From Candidula unifasciata (taxonomy: Eukaryota > Mollusca > Gastropoda > Stylommatophora > Geomitridae), in contig CAJHNH020006902.1 of the NCBI GenBank assembly GCA_905116865.2, forward strand, positions 759,849 through 823,848: DNA of 64,000 nucleotides, read 5' to 3'. The notes beneath the pieces are model-generated. The model did not search any database. It saw nothing but the letters and a program-made list of their open reading frames with translations, and was not told the origin of the DNA. Below are positions 21,640 to 31,580 of the stretch, in pieces (position 1 is the first letter of the stretch; the number at the start of each line of letters is the position of its first letter). Made by a program: the position numbers and the translations under genes.

Positions 21640-21935
21640 CACCAATGAAGAACTAAGAATTATAGTAAGCACAGTACAGGTTAATGATTTCATAGAACAT
21701 CAAAGAATCAAATGGTTTGGTCATCTGGTCACAATGGAACATAACCAGTCAGCAGCTGGAGTGTACTACATCAGAAGAGCAGGTTACCAGGCAAGAGGCT
21801 GACCAATAAAGAGATGGGTGAAGGGAGTAAAAGAGACACTACAGATATATGATATTAACACAAACTACACAACTACCAAAAGACAGGAACTACACAACTC
21901 CTCTTTGCAAAAGAAGAACGATAACATACTTTAGC
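21640..21935 (+). repeat. LINE reverse-transcriptase C-terminal fragment
   Basis: The plus frame reads R-I-K-W-F-G-H-L-V-T-M-E, then R-A-G-Y-Q-A-R-G-stop and R-W-V-K-G-V-K-E-T. This is the K-W-F/L-G-H and G-R-P-x-x-R-W pattern of non-LTR ORF2 ends, with one stop. Confidence 0.6.
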
Positions 21936-22170
21936 TAGTATGGATTCTCTCGTGTTATGATAGATGGGAGTACTAAGAAAAGGAATCGCTACAGAGTTCA
22001 CATCTTAATGTTTCTCTCTTGTACGAATTACTCTGCATATTTTATCATGACTTCTGGAAGGAAACGCTTCATCACAAATGTCACATTTTTAATGTCTCTT
22101 CCCCAGATGGGGTCTCCTGTGCCTGGACAAATCATATAAGCGAGGGACGGCAGCAGGACAAACATCACAT
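21936..22170 (-). pseudogene. Decayed 3' fingers of Z2
   Basis: Reverse-strand finger words persist without an open frame: 'ggattctctcgtgtt', 'catcacaaatgtcacattt', 'ggacaaacatcacatttata'. About two to three former fingers downstream of the current Z2 stop have been lost by indels. Confidence 0.6.
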
Positions 22171-22848
22171 TTATAAGGTTTCTCTCCCGTGTGTATTCTC
22201 TTGTGCCGGACTAATTCTGATGACTGAGGGTTTCTCTCCTGTATGGGTTGTCTTACGCCTTTTTAAGCGAGCTGAGTCAATATATGGCACAGCACATATA
22301 CCCCATTTAAACGGTCTCTCTCCAGTGTGGATTTTCCTGTGATTCGACAAACTGCTTGCAAGAGAAAAGGCAGCACCACATACATCACACGTGAAAGGTT
22401 TCTCTCCAGTATGGGTTCTTTTGTGATTGGTTAAAAGTGTTGAGCGAGAAAAAGCAGCATCGCAAACACCACATTTAAAAGGTCTCTCTCCTGTATGCAT
22501 TCGTCTGTGTCTACGTAAATCACTTGGACGAGAAAACGCAGCACCACAATTATCACATTTATACGGTGTCTCTTTCATGTGGATTGTTTTGTGACTTGTC
22601 AACTGGCTTGGATAAGGAAAGGCTGCTCCACATTCATCACATTTATGAGGTTTCTCTCCTGTGTGGATGAATCTGTGCTTCCTCAAGGAACTTGGATAAT
22701 TAAATTGTTTATCACAAACATCACATGTGTAATGCTTCTCTAATGTTTGGTTCAATTTACTGTCTACGTTTACTGTAGGACAGTCCATCATAGTGACTGA
22801 CTCTAACAGAGTATCATCCTCTTCAACTTTTATTTCCTTGGTTTCCAT
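22171..22848 (-). CDS. Z2: short, probably decaying C2H2 zinc-finger gene
   Basis: The 225-residue frame starts at the first available ATG (22846-22848) in [13 protein letters not shown]. The ATG used by Z1 at the equivalent place is GTG here (in 'gtgatcgtgtcag'), so the normal start is lost. The leader keeps the acidic K-E-I-K-V-E SUMO-type motif and the S-V-T-M-M-D-C-P-T block. Five intact fingers follow. The sixth is degenerate (Trp for Cys and Arg for the first His: F-K-W-G-I-C ... K-R-R-K). The end is a non-finger tail caused by frameshift. Decayed fingers continue downstream. An acceptor 'gatgtttcag/aaacca' is at 22905-22907. Either a pseudogene in the making or a truncated regulator. 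Confidence 0.55.
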   Translation of the reverse strand: METKEIKVEEDDTLLESVTMMDCPTVNVDSKLNQTLEKHYTCDVCDKQFNYPSSLRKHRFIHTGEKPHKCDECGAAFPYPSQLTSHKTIHMKETPYKCDNCGAAFSRPSDLRRHRRMHTGERPFKCGVCDAAFSRSTLLTNHKRTHTGEKPFTCDVCGAAFSLASSLSNHRKIHTGERPFKWGICAVPYIDSARLKRRKTTHTGEKPSVIRISPAQENTHGRETL

Positions 22849-24190
22849 TTCCACGTGTGTGTTTCCTCTGTATTCTGACACGATCACAGGTTAAACACTG
22901 GTTTCTGAAACATCAAAGAATAAAGAAAGTTAAACGAAAAACTGTAAAACACAGTGACACTAAGTCTTTACTTATTAATAACATTACTGTATTTTGAGTT
23001 ATTTATTCAGTTCTTGTTCTTCTCTTAACTTCCTCTTGTTCTGCTCCAGGTGTTGCGGGGGACAGGTCTGGTTCTTGTTCTTCATCTTGTTCTTGGTACA
23101 CCCCATGGTGTACCTCACTCTGCTCTTCCGATGTATCTCATATAATATGGTGCCGCAAGTAAGCAAACCATTTTATTTTCCGTATTTGTATGTAATTCAG
23201 AATTGTTTCTGTACCGACTTTTCTCTGATAACTTCATTCCTGAAGTGATCTCTTCTGTCACTGCCGCATCATTTTCGCAGACATCTGATTTTGAGTAACT
23301 AATTTTCTTGTCTGGTTTGTTGTGAGTGACCATGTCTGGCACTGGTAGCATAGGATGGGGATAAATATGTTTTATATGAGATGTTTATTTGTGTAGACTG
23401 AGACTGTACTGTAAATACTTATTTACTGACAGCAGAAATTGTTTCCAGGAATCTAACAACAGAACAGATTACTACCTGAAATTCTAAGCCTGACATTTAG
23501 AGACTTGAATTTATTTGGCAGACCACAGTTTGTTGATCTCCTGAGTCAGTTCTTCTTCTTCTTCTTCTGCATTTGCCTTTTAATGGCAGCTGGCACTTTG
23601 TGTTGTGGTTTACAGCTAGACTGTGATGTCTGAACCTTTCAGCCCAACATCAAATTTTAGTAAACAATTAGTATTATTCTATGACGTGCTTTTAAGGAAG
23701 GCAATGGGTCTAATCATGAGGTACTTGAGGAAAAGTTTTTCATGATCATCAAAATTTTGTCAGGTAGCTAGAATTCTGTACTTATGAGCAGCTTGTTTTA
23801 TTACACTCTGTTGTTTTGTTTCTATATTTGTTCTGCCTAAGGTAAAGCTGAGCCAAGACGCCACATCATAGCCCTCTGGATATTCCTACAAGAGCTCTGT
23901 TCTCATTTTCAGCAGCCTGGGAAGGCTAACCCAAACAACAAATGCCTGAAGAATTTGGATGTATCAGCCGAAGAGCGTAAATATCACAGCCATGCTGTAA
24001 ATGGGCACGATGCAATTACTTCAAATGAAGGAAGACAATGATCTTCAGCAGACAAGAGTTCCAACTCTGATTGTACCTGCAGCAGCTTGGTCATATTTGT
24101 GCTTCCAGCGCTGTTTACATCACTCACTCCCAAACAGACTGGACAATATCTCCATGTTGCCATGCACTGCCAATAATTTCTTCTTTATTT
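22849..24190. other. Z2 upstream flank with splice acceptor, homologous to Z5 and remnant flanks
   Basis: The acceptor CAG is at 22905-22907 on the minus strand. 'gtgaccatgtctggcactgg' (about 23327) matches 45177 and 36381. 'tcatagccctctggatattc' (23866) matches 46678. A plus-strand 84-codon frame at 22994-23248 lies in this flank and looks like chance. The single-copy word 'ggtagcataggatggggata' at 23343 is the ancestral form of the 25-bp minisatellite at 45195. Confidence 0.55.
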
Positions 24191-24191
24191 A

Positions 24192-24425
24192 CCGTCTGTA
24201 AGCTCTAGCGGAAAGTCCTGATTGTTCATTTGGACTGATTTTTGCATGTACATCTGTTTTACAGGCTTATTTATGTGCAGTTTGTTGTTCCCTGCCACTT
24301 GGGTCGATGCACTACGACTTGGAAGGAAGTCCCCAGTCAGTCGACTCTTACGACATGTTTGTTAGGGAGACAGTGAGTCTAATCTTGTTTTCCCAACAAT
24401 AGGGCCCCGGAAACCCAAATGGGGA
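24192..24425 (-). repeat. SINE-A copy, minus strand
   Basis: From 'gtctgtaagctctagcggaa' to 'ccccggaaacccaaatggg'. It includes the 'cgactcttacgacatg' word shared with 52489-52506. Confidence 0.75.
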
Positions 24426-24429
24426 GTAT

Positions 24430-25008
24430 TGCCATTAATTTACAATCAAGTGTGGCAGCAACAGCCAATGCATATAGATATGCATCAATTAGTATAAAAC
24501 AGATTTAAAACAAAAAAATATTACTGAAATGAACTACATTCTTATTTAGTTAAAAATAATTCTCAAACTGTTCATAAAAATAATTTCCAATCTTACTATG
24601 TTAGTAATAATTCATTATAATAAATAATATTATCATTATAGTGATTATTATTCACCCACCAAAATGAGACGAACTTCAGCTTAACTTCAGATTCATTTCA
24701 GTGTCACCAAGCAAACAGATGAAAGTTACAAAATTTAGGTTTTTTCAAACAGTTAAAATACAGTAAATTTCTCATTAATCATCACCAACTGGACGGGGCG
24801 ACGACGGATAACTGAATAGATGGACAACAGAAATCTGTTATCACACACGTACAGTAACGTGATTTCACTGGGGGCTTGTGGTTGAAATAAAACTGAAATC
24901 CTTTCAAAGAGAATATACATAAATTTTGTATTTAATTTTACAAAACAGTGAACATAAACTTTAACTCAAGAGCGGTACTGTATATAAATGTATTATAATA
25001 CTAGAAAT
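24430..25008. other. AT-rich spacer with a possible Tigger left end
   Basis: At 24765-24830 'cagtaaatttctcattaatc' and 'ggacggggcgacgacggata' resemble a Tigger terminal repeat. It would suit the CENP-B-like ORF that follows, but I find no clear matching right end. Confidence 0.4.
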
Positions 25009-25680
25009 CTACGTTACTTTATAATAATCTGTCATCTCCTGTGTCTTTAAGGCTTCAGCTTTCTGTGCTGCGATGTTCCGTATTTTATGCAGAAGTAGGA
25101 TCTGTGTTGCATTGGCCTCCTCTTGCATTTCAAACCAGTCGATACATTTTGACAACATTATTTCTGCTTCCGCATGGCTCGTTGTAGGGTTCTGGTTAAA
25201 AACTGAGTCTTCATCATCATCAATTTCTTCTTTAATGGTGGTCACACTAGAAACAACAATGTCTAATTGTCGAATACCGTGACGAAACTTAAACTTATCA
25301 AGCCATCCTGTGCTTGCTTTAAAATTTGGATCTCCATCTAGTTTCTTGTTCATTTCAACTGCTTTGGCCATTATTATGGGACCTGAGAGTGGGATTCCTT
25401 GACTTCTGGCTTGAAGAAACCATTGGTACATCGCATTATCCAGCTGGTTAAATTTGGCAGGTTTCATCGTTTTACGAGTCTTGACATTACCGTGGATGCT
25501 TTGCATTTTTGACACATGTTGTTCAATCTTGTCAGAATGGCGTTTGATATCATTGACTGTTGTTCTTCCAACACCGTAAATTGGAGCAATACTGGTAGCA
25601 GTTTCACCTTCCTTCAAACGTTTGATAATTTCAAGTTTCTGGTTAAAATCTAGCACTACACGTTTCCGCTTTTCAGCCAT
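25009..25680 (-). CDS. CENP-B/Tigger-like DNA-binding protein lacking the DDE domain
   Basis: The 223-residue frame starts with ATG (25678-25680). Residues about 1-55 form a psq-type helix-turn-helix (F-N-Q-K-L-E-I-I-K-R-L-K-E-G, then Y-G-V-G-R-T-T-V-N-D-I). Residues about 70-140 form the second, Tc5/CENP-B-type helix-turn-helix (Y-Q-W-F-L-Q-A-R-S-Q-G-I-P, then G-W-L-D-K-F-K-F-R-H-G-I). After an acidic link (K-E-E-I-D-D-D-E-D) it goes directly to the C-terminal tail seen in jerky/Tigger proteins (C-I-D-W-F-E-M-Q-E-E, then I-R-N-I-A-A-Q-K). The roughly 200-residue DDE transposase core is absent. Proteins with these domains bind DNA. It may be a deletion derivative of a Tigger transposon or a domesticated gene. 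The frame is fully open. Confidence 0.7.
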   Translation of the reverse strand: MAEKRKRVVLDFNQKLEIIKRLKEGETATSIAPIYGVGRTTVNDIKRHSDKIEQHVSKMQSIHGNVKTRKTMKPAKFNQLDNAMYQWFLQARSQGIPLSGPIIMAKAVEMNKKLDGDPNFKASTGWLDKFKFRHGIRQLDIVVSSVTTIKEEIDDDEDSVFNQNPTTSHAEAEIMLSKCIDWFEMQEEANATQILLLHKIRNIAAQKAEALKTQEMTDYYKVT

Positions 25681-26245
25681 TCAAAAACTTTTTTTTTTAA
25701 AACAGAACAATAAAATCAAAGAGATTAGGCTTTACTTTAACTTACTTCATTCAGGTTCACGTAATAAACGGCCGAAACAGCTTAGATAAGAACTGTTAGA
25801 ACTACGGACTACTACTACACAACAGTAGCACTACTATCGTAATGCGGCAAACGTTAATCAGCTCACTATAAAACGATGCATTGATTCAAACACAAGGTCT
25901 ACTCTGTTAAAACTTGAGACCAGTATATGAATATGTAAACAAAATAGCGACTGGTCAGACCGTCAGTGATGGATTTGTCTGTGGCGAGCCAGATCAGGCT
26001 GTCAACTCCTCCACCGGACAAGTCACCTCCGCCATTTCATTATATATTAGTCACTTCCAGCCATATATATACAACATGGTGTAAAAGTCATCCGTGGACA
26101 ATTTTAAACAATGTCTGTTGGTTTGTGTGAGACTCACGCAGAATTTGTTTAACGGATAACAATTAAAGCAGTGACGGTTAATCGACGTTTTGTGGTATTC
26201 CAGAGAAAAATGAAACAAAGCCATTACTGGAACCAGGGGCAGCGC
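25681..26245. other. Spacer between the CENP-B-like ORF and hAT copy 1
   Basis: A poly-T run at 25689-25698 lies just upstream of the ORF. No other gene is seen. The end (26225-26250) resembles Z1 and Z5 upstream flank sequence ('ggaaccaggggcagcgcacc'). Confidence 0.4.
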
Positions 26246-26253
26246 ACCCGCAC

Positions 26254-28877
26254 CAGTGTTGCCACTTTTCTTTGACAAAAAAGATCCAAAACGGGGTTAA
26301 AAAATATCTAAAAAGATCTAAAATTGCGTGGAAAATATTTTAAAAAAATATCCAAATGAAAAGAGTCACAAATTACAAAACTATTGAAATGACTTACCCT
26401 ATAGACACATGTCCTCATCTTCACTGATGTCTGCTTCACAAGATCCACAGGATAAACTTAGCTTGGATGATGAAGTTGAAGCTTCAGATCCCAAATTACT
26501 CTGGTATGCTTTAGCTGTTCCTATTTCTTTTAATACACAATCAGGGAGCTGATAAGTGGAACAGCATTTTCCTACTCTCATCAGGCCAAACCTTATTGTC
26601 AAGATAGCATTTAAGAGGTCTAATTTCATCCTGTTTCTTAGGTTAGATTTGATGTAATTCATAGCACTGAAAACTCTTTCTACGTCAGCATTTGAGGGGG
26701 GTAGTATCATGGCAGACATGGCACATTCAAAGAGTTTTACAGAATGGACTGTTCGATGAGGCATCTTTAAATTGTCTCACTTCACTCCAAAACGCTTGTT
26801 TCTGTTTTGTTTGTCCATTCAACTAAGTTTATTTTGGTTAACTGATATTCTGCTTCCGCGACACTATTGTCAGTAGCCCCTAAAAATTTCATAACTTTAC
26901 AATATTTAGGTATGTCCTTTACTGGCTGAAGTATGTTGCTCACAGAAAAGAGTGAAATATGTTTCAAAACATCTAGATTTTCAGGAAGTCTCTGCTTTAG
27001 TTGCTTGAACAATGAGATAAGGAAATCTTGACAGCGTTTTCTTAAGTTGTTCTCTTCATTCTCTGTTAACAGTCCTTTTGTTTTTAAATCATCAATTTTT
27101 GATTCAATTTGATATCCAAGGTATGGCTTAGGAGCCAAATAGCTCTCTATAGTGCAAGTGAGCAAATAAACTTTTGAAGTTGGTAACACCAGTCTTTTAC
27201 CAACTGAGTAAAATAGCAAAGTGAGATCGTCAAGTAATTTAACTTTATCAACATGTTTGGATTCGAACAGTTTATTAACTTTTTGCACTTCCATTAGAAT
27301 AGGTTGTAAAAAAGAGAAGGAATGCCAAATTTTTTTCATCACTGTACATTTCATATAGTATCTCAGCTGTGTAGCACTTTTCACTTTGTCTTATTATTTC
27401 AAAGTGTGTCTTTAACTCCAACCATTGGTTCAGAATTCTTTCAACAGCTGGTTGTATTGATAACCACCTGGTTTTGCAATCTGACAGAATTTTCAGTGGT
27501 GTGGAACCATTATTTAAGGCTGAATACAATGCATTGTATTGCTGTTGTCTGACAAATGATTTTGAAAACCAGTTATGTGTTTCAGCAATAAGGTATTCCA
27601 AATTCCTTGGTAAACATTCAGATGAAGCATGTGATAATGCTAGCTGCAATGAATGACACATACATTTTATAAGTATTAACGATGGGATAGCTTCCTTCAA
27701 CTTGGCATAAACGCCATTGTTTATGCCAACCATCACTGAGGCATTATCGGTACCAATTGCAACAAAATTTGTCAAGTCTAACTGTTTGCTGATTAAAAGG
27801 TTCTTCAGTTCTTGAACTATACTTTCTGCATCACACTTTTCCAATTGAACTAGTCCAAGATATGTAGAAACTACTTTGTCTGTATTGTTGCTGTAATATA
27901 TAATACACACACCAAGCACTTTCAGTACCGAAATATCATTTGATTCGTCTAATAATAAACTATATTTATTTGTAGAAATATCACTGATCAAATCTTTTTC
28001 GAAGTGAGAAAATAAAGTATTTCTTATAATATGTGTACACTTGCTGTGATGCATTTTCTCATCATCCATAACTTTACTGTCAGAAATTATGTTTTTAAAC
28101 AAATCAATCAAATGGTCACAGTTTGAAATTGCACAATGACAACTTAAAAACATTGCGACCGACCCTTCAACTTTTGATTATTCATTTATCAGTGTACTTC
28201 TGAAAACAGATGTCAGCGTAATATCTTTGAATGGAACTGCAGTTTTATGCTTGTTAGTCTCTGCATGCTTCTTTAAGTCTTGTATTTTCGCTTTAATTTC
28301 ACCCTTGCAGTACTTACAACGAGCCTTGGTTATATTCCCAGGAACTGCCATCACCCAGTCTTTAATTTTGTCATCATGCAAATACTCTTTCCGAAATTTT
28401 TGCTCATACTTCACTTTTGGCATGTTGAAAGGTTTTTTCAAAGTGAAAGCCACACAAGAAGGTGAGCAATTATTTTTTTTTTAAATCACATGAAAAAGAA
28501 ACACAAAGTCAGCATCACAGCTATACTTCACAACACAGTGAGGATACGGTTGAAACAAAGTTAGTATGATTTACGCGCGATTTCGATTAATCAGCACCGG
28601 GGTTGTCAGATATTTGAGTGTTGACCTTAGTGAGATTTCAAAGTTTAAGTAATGGCAGTTGCCACAATGTACGTGCCAGATCAAAACAAAAATATTTTAT
28701 AAATATTTTACTCAATAATTATTAAAATGACACTAAAAGAAAAAAAATCTATAAAATATCTAACTCCATATGAGAAGTATCTAGAAAAATATTTAGTATC
28801 TAAACGTCAAAAATAGGATCTAAACGCAATGAAAAAGATCTAAATTTGGATACAAAATATCCAAAGTGGCAACACTG
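26254..28877 (-). mobile_element. hAT transposon copy 1, 2624 bp
   Basis: Terminal inverted repeats CAGTGTTGCCACTTT and AAAGTGGCAACACTG, with perfect 8-bp target duplications ACCCGCAC at 26246-26253 and 28878-28885. Subterminal 'aaaagatctaaa' words occur at both ends. The coding strand is minus. Copy 2 is at 47254-49907. Confidence 0.95.
26399..28453 (-). pseudogene. hAT transposase, broken (copy 1)
   Basis: Read in order on the minus strand. First is an N-terminal zinc-finger region at 28178-28453 (C-K-Y-C-K-G with H-A-E-T-N-K-H), ended by TAA. The same frame reopens 24 bases on (27275-28153) with the DUF4371-like and catalytic region (S-L-L-L-D-E-S-N-D-I, then G-T-D-N-A-S-V-M). A frameshift near 27320 leads to 26782-27384. 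Further shifts lead to 26399-26764, the hAT C-terminal dimerisation region (P-P-S-N-A-D-V-E-R-V-F-S). At least one stop and about three frameshifts separate the pieces, so this copy cannot make transposase unless unannotated introns explain some breaks. Confidence 0.85.
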
Positions 28878-28885
28878 ACCCGCAC

Positions 28886-29079
28886 ATCCTGTCTCGGGAG
28901 CAGGGCTGCCGAAACTATTTTGCGAATAGTACCAAGTTTGTTGTTGTAAAGGTACCTAAAGAACTCCAAGTTTTATTTTTGATTGAAAACATCTTTAAAG
29001 ACACATAGATATGTTTAACTGGCTTACCTTATATCTAATCAGAACTGACTTTTATATCAAAATATTGATTTAATAATCG
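28886..29079. other. Continuation of the upstream flank past hAT copy 1
   Basis: 'cctgtctcgggagcagg' follows the target duplication and continues the pre-insertion flank, comparable with 'cccgtcctgggaggcgg' at 14368. No gene. Confidence 0.4.
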
Positions 29080-29600
29080 ACATCACAGCACTCGGGACAC
29101 TTCCATAAGTGCTCAGTCCCCATCTTCAGCAGCAAGCCAAGTTCAAATTTCAATGGTACCAGTAACCGTCTAATTGTATATCCGTCTCATCTTTCCCCTG
29201 AGTGTTGAGCGTCGGTGACATCCCCTGGTAGCTCCTCACAGCGCCATTATCCGTAGACCTCAATAAGCTATCTGCACCTCCGCACCCTTCACTAGCCCCC
29301 AAAGGTCCCTCACAATATCTAACTTGTCATAAATCAATTCACCACCAGGTGGCGCAGAGCCAGCCACTTTATCTGCCTGCTCATTTCCCAACACACTGGT
29401 ATGACCTGGAGAAAATATCCAAAGGATGCAAACTACCCGGGACCTCTGAAGTAATGCTTGCCACTCTGCACGAAGCATGCCTATTTTTACCTTTCTCAAC
29501 ATGCTCTGTGAGTAAGTTGCAATCACGGCATGTGTGTACAGCTGATTCCCAAGCCAGCAGAAGGCAGCAGAGATTGCCGCCACCTCCATTCTCGAACTAG
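29080..29600 (-). repeat. LINE-R 3' fragment with RNase H remnant
   Basis: The minus frame at 29260-29589 has M-E-V-A-A-I-S-A-A-F-C-W-L (RNase H Glu), Y-S-Q-S-M-L-R-K-V (Asp strand) and S-P-G-H-T-S-V-L-G-N-E-Q-A-D (His/Asp end). The tail to 29080 is frameshifted. The N-terminal TDGS part is missing. Confidence 0.75.
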
Positions 29601-29679
29601 ACGTTAATTATTACTATATAAGATATGCAGATGATATGGTTGTAATAGCAGCCAATGAAAAGATCTGCAGTGTTCAGTG

Positions 29680-29935
29680 AATACAGTTAGGCTACTCTTT
29701 TCGATTTCTAACTGCCAAGGGATTTTTTACGTGCGCAACAATGCACACTGGCGTACGATCCCCCTACTCACAGACCAGGGGGGAAAAGGGGGGGGGGGGA
29801 TTACTAGAAGTCCAAAGTTTCCCACATGAAAAAATCCCAGCCCTTACCGGAGATTGAACCCGGAACCTCTAGCACTCGAAGCGGAAACCATGCCTCGAGA
29901 CCACGCAGCCCCCTCACCTAGAAGTAGAACTACCA
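29680..29935 (+). repeat. Repeat E copy
   Basis: 'actcttttcgatttctaact', 'gggattttttacgtgcgcaa' and a tRNA-like word 'ggagattgaacccggaacct'. A poly-G stretch is at about 29766-29800. An inverted relative lies at 30620-30860. Confidence 0.5.
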
Positions 29936-30261
29936 AAATGTGAAATACACGCAAACGGCAAAATTCAAAAGCAGGTGGATAGATATAACAATACTTCAAC
30001 TGCCATAGCATCTAATGCAAGACGCTTTGCAAAACTTCACGAACAACAACTGCCATGACAAAAGTGACCGTTAGCAAGATGAAAAATATTCTATCAATAA
30101 GATGTTCTTCTTCTTATTCTTTCGTTCACTTGAAACAAATTATCTATATCTGTAATGTTGTCTCTCGTATGAACTTCACTGTCTTTTGTAACTCACTTAA
30201 AGTTTGGCTTCCATCAGTGTCTCTCTTGGCCAGAAGTTTTACCTTGAAACGTTTTCTTATT

Positions 30262-30490
30262 CTTCTTTGCGTTCACCAGCTGTAATCTCTGGTGGAAAGT
30301 TCTGGTTGTTCACCCACTTCTGGACTGCAGTCCTGTTCCAAAACCTGAGTGTTGCATGTGCATCCGTTTGTCAGATCTGACACATTTGTGTACAGATCCC
30401 CGTGTGGGATCCAGGGCCCTTTTATAAGGAAAACAGTGCATCTACCTGAAAGGCAACCAACAGTCTACATACAAATTAGTCAGTGATACT
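30262..30490 (-). repeat. SINE-A copy with inverted 5' half
   Basis: 30262-30396 is the 3' half in minus orientation ('gttcaccagctgtaatctct' to 'cacatttgtgtacagat'). 30397-30485 is the 5' half in plus orientation ('cgtgtgggatccaggg' to 'caaattagtcag'). The two halves meet at nearly the same family position, as expected for 5' inversion during retrotransposition (twin priming). Confidence 0.65.
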
Positions 30491-30619
30491 TGCCACTCTG
30501 CACGAAGCATGCCCATTTTCAACTTTCTCAACATGCTCTGTGAAAATAAACTTAGCAGTCCTCAAAGAGATAAATATCTGAATGGCCTTGCCACATGGAT
30601 GGGGAAACACAAAAACATT
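30491..30619 (-). repeat. Small LINE-R fragment
   Basis: 'cttgccactctgcacgaagc' and 'ctttctcaacatgctctgtg' repeat 29455-29515, the S-M-L-R-K-V region of RNase H. Confidence 0.55.
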
Positions 30620-30860
30620 GACCTGATATTTTTTTTACGTGGACTTCAGTAATTTGCCCTGGTCACTGTGTGGCAGATCGAACGCCCGTGTGTACTATTG
30701 CGCAGGTAAAAAAAAAAAAATCCCTTTGCAGTTGGAAATCAAAAAAGAGTAGTCAAACGGTGCAGCCCATGGCAAAATTTGGAGTTCGTGCACTGCGCTG
30801 AGATTTTTCGGACTTATGGGTTTTTACCCTTGTGCCATGATGTTGATCTGTTGTTTAAAC
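30620..30860 (-). repeat. Repeat E copy, inverted
   Basis: 'attgcgcaggtaaaaaaaaa', 'ccctttgcagttggaaatc' and 'aaagagtagtcaaacgg' are the reverse complement of 29690-29755. Confidence 0.5.
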
Positions 30861-30871
30861 CTTAAAAGGCA

Positions 30872-31320
30872 TCATTGATTGACGTGCAACATCCGGGGTC
30901 TATAGAAAGACAGTTTATCTACAATCAGGGGGTTGCCTCTATGAACTCGCATGTCAGCAGCAGGTCCTTCATGGTTCCCTATAGCTTGCTCTGCACACTT
31001 TGCTCTTGAGGCTAAGTATCTTTTTTGAAGTTGCAGGTAGAGTGGGCAGATCTGCAGAATGTGCTCCGGTGTTTGTGGTCCTGTTTGACAGGCACACTGT
31101 GAAGACTGTACGGTCTTTATTTTATGCATGTGGTAGTTGAGCCTGCAGTGTCCTGTTCGAAGACTGAAAATTGTTGTACGTTGCTTTCTGCTGAGTCTGG
31201 TGAAAGTGGTATAAAACTCATCTTTCTTTGCATCACTTCCATAATTTGTTGTTGCACAGCAGTGTATGATTGTAAATTTCATGAATCTGGACTCAAAGTG
31301 TGCAGTTAATAGCCTTTCAT
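30872..31320 (-). repeat. LINE ORF2 terminal fragment (zinc-knuckle type)
   Basis: The minus frame has L-S-R-K-Q-R-T-T-I-F-S-L-R-T-G-H-C-R-L-N, then C-A-C-Q-T-G-P-Q-T-P-E-H-I-L-Q-I-C-P. This is the L-R-T-G-H plus C-x-C ... E-H motif at the end of many LINE ORF2 proteins. Related fragments are at 37230-37510 and 52655-52910. Confidence 0.75.
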
Positions 31321-31436
31321 TTATCGCCCTCTGTCCAATCAGAGATTCGATTACTTCTTTAGTTAGAATGAGTACTACTCCATGTGTATGTTCACCATAA
31401 TTTTTTCCCGAGTAGAGTATGCTACATACATCTTTC

Positions 31437-31545
31437 TGACATACGAAGCAGGCAGATCTGCAGAAACTGCCAAGGAAATGGCAAACAATAAGATAGACAT
31501 TCTGGGAATAAGTGAAAGCAGATGGCCTGGTCAAGAAAGATGGAC
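31437..31545 (+). repeat. LINE endonuclease fragment
   Basis: The plus frame reads E-A-G-R-S-A-E-T-A-K-E-M-A, then I-D-I-L-G-I-S-E-S-R-W, the N-terminal AP-endonuclease motif (I-x-x-L-x-I-x-E-x-R-W) of non-LTR elements. About 36 codons survive. Confidence 0.7.
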
Positions 31546-31580
31546 ACATACAAATAATTGAAACATGTACAAAACAGTAA

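Noticed and set aside
22994..23248. 84-codon hydrophobic frame upstream of Z2
   Set aside because: Not kept open in the homologous flanks of Z5 or the remnant unit, so probably chance.
28555..28625. Second Tigger end inside hAT copy 1 ('gatttcgattaatcagcacc')
   Set aside because: Present at the same place in both hAT copies, so it belongs to the hAT 5' region; the likeness to the 24765 segment is weak.
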